Part shown: one piece after another, positions 6,511-7,494 of the stretch
Layout of the letters: each line of letters starts with the position of its first letter
How positions within the stretch are numbered: position 1 is the stretch's first letter
Assembly: GCA_019747165.1 (NCBI GenBank)
Contig: JAIERC010000455.1
Span: 1 to 7,494 of the forward strand
Source of the DNA: Sphingomonas sp.
GTDB lineage: Bacteria > Pseudomonadota > Alphaproteobacteria > Sphingomonadales > Sphingomonadaceae
DNA length: 7,494 bases
Reading direction: 5' to 3'
Notes under the pieces: model-generated
The model's database searches: none
What the model was told of the DNA's origin: nothing
Seen by the model: the letters and a program-made list of their open reading frames with translations, nothing else
Translations under genes and position numbers: made by a program

Positions 6511-7494
6511 GCGCGCTCGCCCAAGCCGAACCAGCGCCCGGACCGAAACCCGGCATTTTTTCGCGCCCGTTCTTTGAAGAAAAAAATCGCGCTTTCTGGA
6601 TGCTGCAAGCCGCCGGGTGGAGCGGCTATCTGGTGCTGCGCAGCGTTTCCAGCATCAACAATGGCCTGTCGATCGCCGCGCTGATCGCCATCGTGATCGA
6701 ATCGATCATCGGCTATTGCATCACGCTGCTGCTCTCGACGCTCTATGGCTATTATCGCACGTTGCCACGGATCAGCCTGGTGCTGCTTACCCTGTTCACG
6801 CTGGGCGCGGCAACGCTGCTTTATGCGGTGCTTGATGCCTTTTCCTTTTCGTTCATCAAGCTCGACAATCCGGGCATCAATCTCAATCTGGTGCTCGGCA
6901 CGATCTTCCTGAATTTCGTGGTGCTGTCAGGCTGGTCGGCGCTCTATTTCGGGATCAACTTCTATCTGATCGTTGAGGAACAGATTGATCAGTTGGAGAA
7001 GCTCGGCAACCAGGCATCGACCGCGCAGCTCGCGATGCTGCGCTATCAGCTCAACCCGCATTTTCTGTTCAACACGCTCAATTCGATCTCGACTTTGGTG
7101 CTGCTGAAACAGACTGACCGCGCCAACGCGATGCTCAGCCGGCTCTCTTCATTCCTGCGCTACACGCTCGCCAATGAACCCACCGCCAATGTCACTATTG
7201 CGCAAGAGGTGGAGACGCTGAAACTGTATCTGGAAATTGAAAAGATGCGGTTTGAAGATCGGCTGCGGCCGAGTTTCTCGATTGATCCGCGCGTCGCCAA
7301 GGCCCGGCTGCCGTCGCTGCTGCTCCAGCCGCTCGTTGAAAATGCCATCAAATATGCCGTCACCCCGCAGGAAAACGGCGCTGAAATCAACGTCGTCGCT
7401 CGGTTGAACGGCGAGCGAGTGCAGATCAGCGTATCCGATACCGGGCCGGGCTTGCATGAAACAAAATCCCGGCCAAGCCTTTCAACCGGGGTTG
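6507..7494 (+). CDS. LytS/YehU-type sensor histidine kinase (3' end beyond window)
   Basis: Inner-membrane sensor kinase that would autophosphorylate a histidine and pass the phosphate to a response regulator, usually of the LytTR class in this family. The frame is open from ATG 6507 to the edge: 329 codons plus one base. Four hydrophobic segments lie at about 31-48, 54-80, 89-112 and 126-156, with short loops and no large periplasmic domain. A short charged helix (157-178) leads into the His_kinase domain, with the signature QLNPHFLFNTLNS and phosphoacceptor H185. Then come the N box LLLQPLVENAIKYA (N279) and the G1 box SDTGPG (D311). The visible end STGV is probably the start of the G2 box. 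Start: an in-frame TAA at 6465 limits the frame upstream; ATG 6507 has no Shine-Dalgarno sequence at normal distance and TTG 6492 is an alternative. A small 11-codon frame overlaps the ATG. The signal is unknown. Confidence 0.93.
   Translation, partial: MSALAQAEPAPGPKPGIFSRPFFEEKNRAFWMLQAAGWSGYLVLRSVSSINNGLSIAALIAIVIESIIGYCITLLLSTLYGYYRTLPRISLVLLTLFTLGAATLLYAVLDAFSFSFIKLDNPGINLNLVLGTIFLNFVVLSGWSALYFGINFYLIVEEQIDQLEKLGNQASTAQLAMLRYQLNPHFLFNTLNSISTLVLLKQTDRANAMLSRLSSFLRYTLANEPTANVTIAQEVETLKLYLEIEKMRFEDRLRPSFSIDPRVAKARLPSLLLQPLVENAIKYAVTPQENGAEINVVARLNGERVQISVSDTGPGLHETKSRPSLSTGV

Noticed and set aside
6617..6835. 72-codon plus-strand frame within the kinase region
   Set aside because: It is a different frame of the membrane part of the kinase, whose own frame is open from 6507 to the window end and carries the family motifs.
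1..7494. CRISPR arrays, insertion sequences, tRNA or rRNA genes, toxin-antitoxin pairs
   Set aside because: Reading both strands I saw no regularly spaced repeats, transposase motifs, cloverleaf-like segments or small paired genes.

Overview
The window looks like GC-rich chromosomal DNA of an alphaproteobacterium, most likely a sphingomonad (Sphingomonas/Sphingopyxis-type). The case rests on protein style: an LigA with an insert in its helix-hairpin-helix region, a long Oar-like TonB-dependent receptor with an N-terminal carboxypeptidase-regulatory domain, and a short four-helix LytS-type sensor kinase. The genus is inference. There are no tRNA or rRNA genes, CRISPR arrays, insertion sequences or phage genes. 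All four genes look chromosomal and intact, apart from the kinase, which is cut by the window edge.

Layout. (1) 3-2126 (+): ligA, the NAD+-dependent DNA ligase, with all expected domains and catalytic residues. (2) 2127-2300: a 174-bp non-coding gap with an 8-bp inverted repeat, a 10-bp palindrome, a weak promoter candidate and a clear ribosome binding site for the next gene. (3) 2301-5648 (+): an 1115-residue outer-membrane TonB-dependent receptor with signal peptide, CarboxypepD_reg-like domain, TonB box, plug and barrel. (4) 5649-5790: a convergent gap with two stem-loop terminators in tandem, the second symmetric and probably bidirectional. (5) 5791-6405 (-): a 204-residue HD-domain protein whose metal-ligand pattern resembles the PhnZ/TmpB mixed-valent diiron oxygenases rather than ordinary HD phosphohydrolases. 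(6) 6406-6506: a 101-bp divergent promoter region. (7) 6507 to the window end (+): a LytS/YehU-type histidine kinase, 329 codons visible and open at the edge.

The genes do not form one pathway. LigA is housekeeping replication and repair; the receptor is a stand-alone uptake or export porin of unknown substrate; the HD protein and the sensor kinase are divergent neighbours that may share control sequences. The most interesting item is the orphan HD-diiron-oxygenase-like protein. It keeps the predicted ligand set and the gating tyrosine of PhnZ but has phenylalanine where PhnZ has its active-site glutamate, and no phosphonate genes are visible nearby. I found no convincing new multi-gene system.
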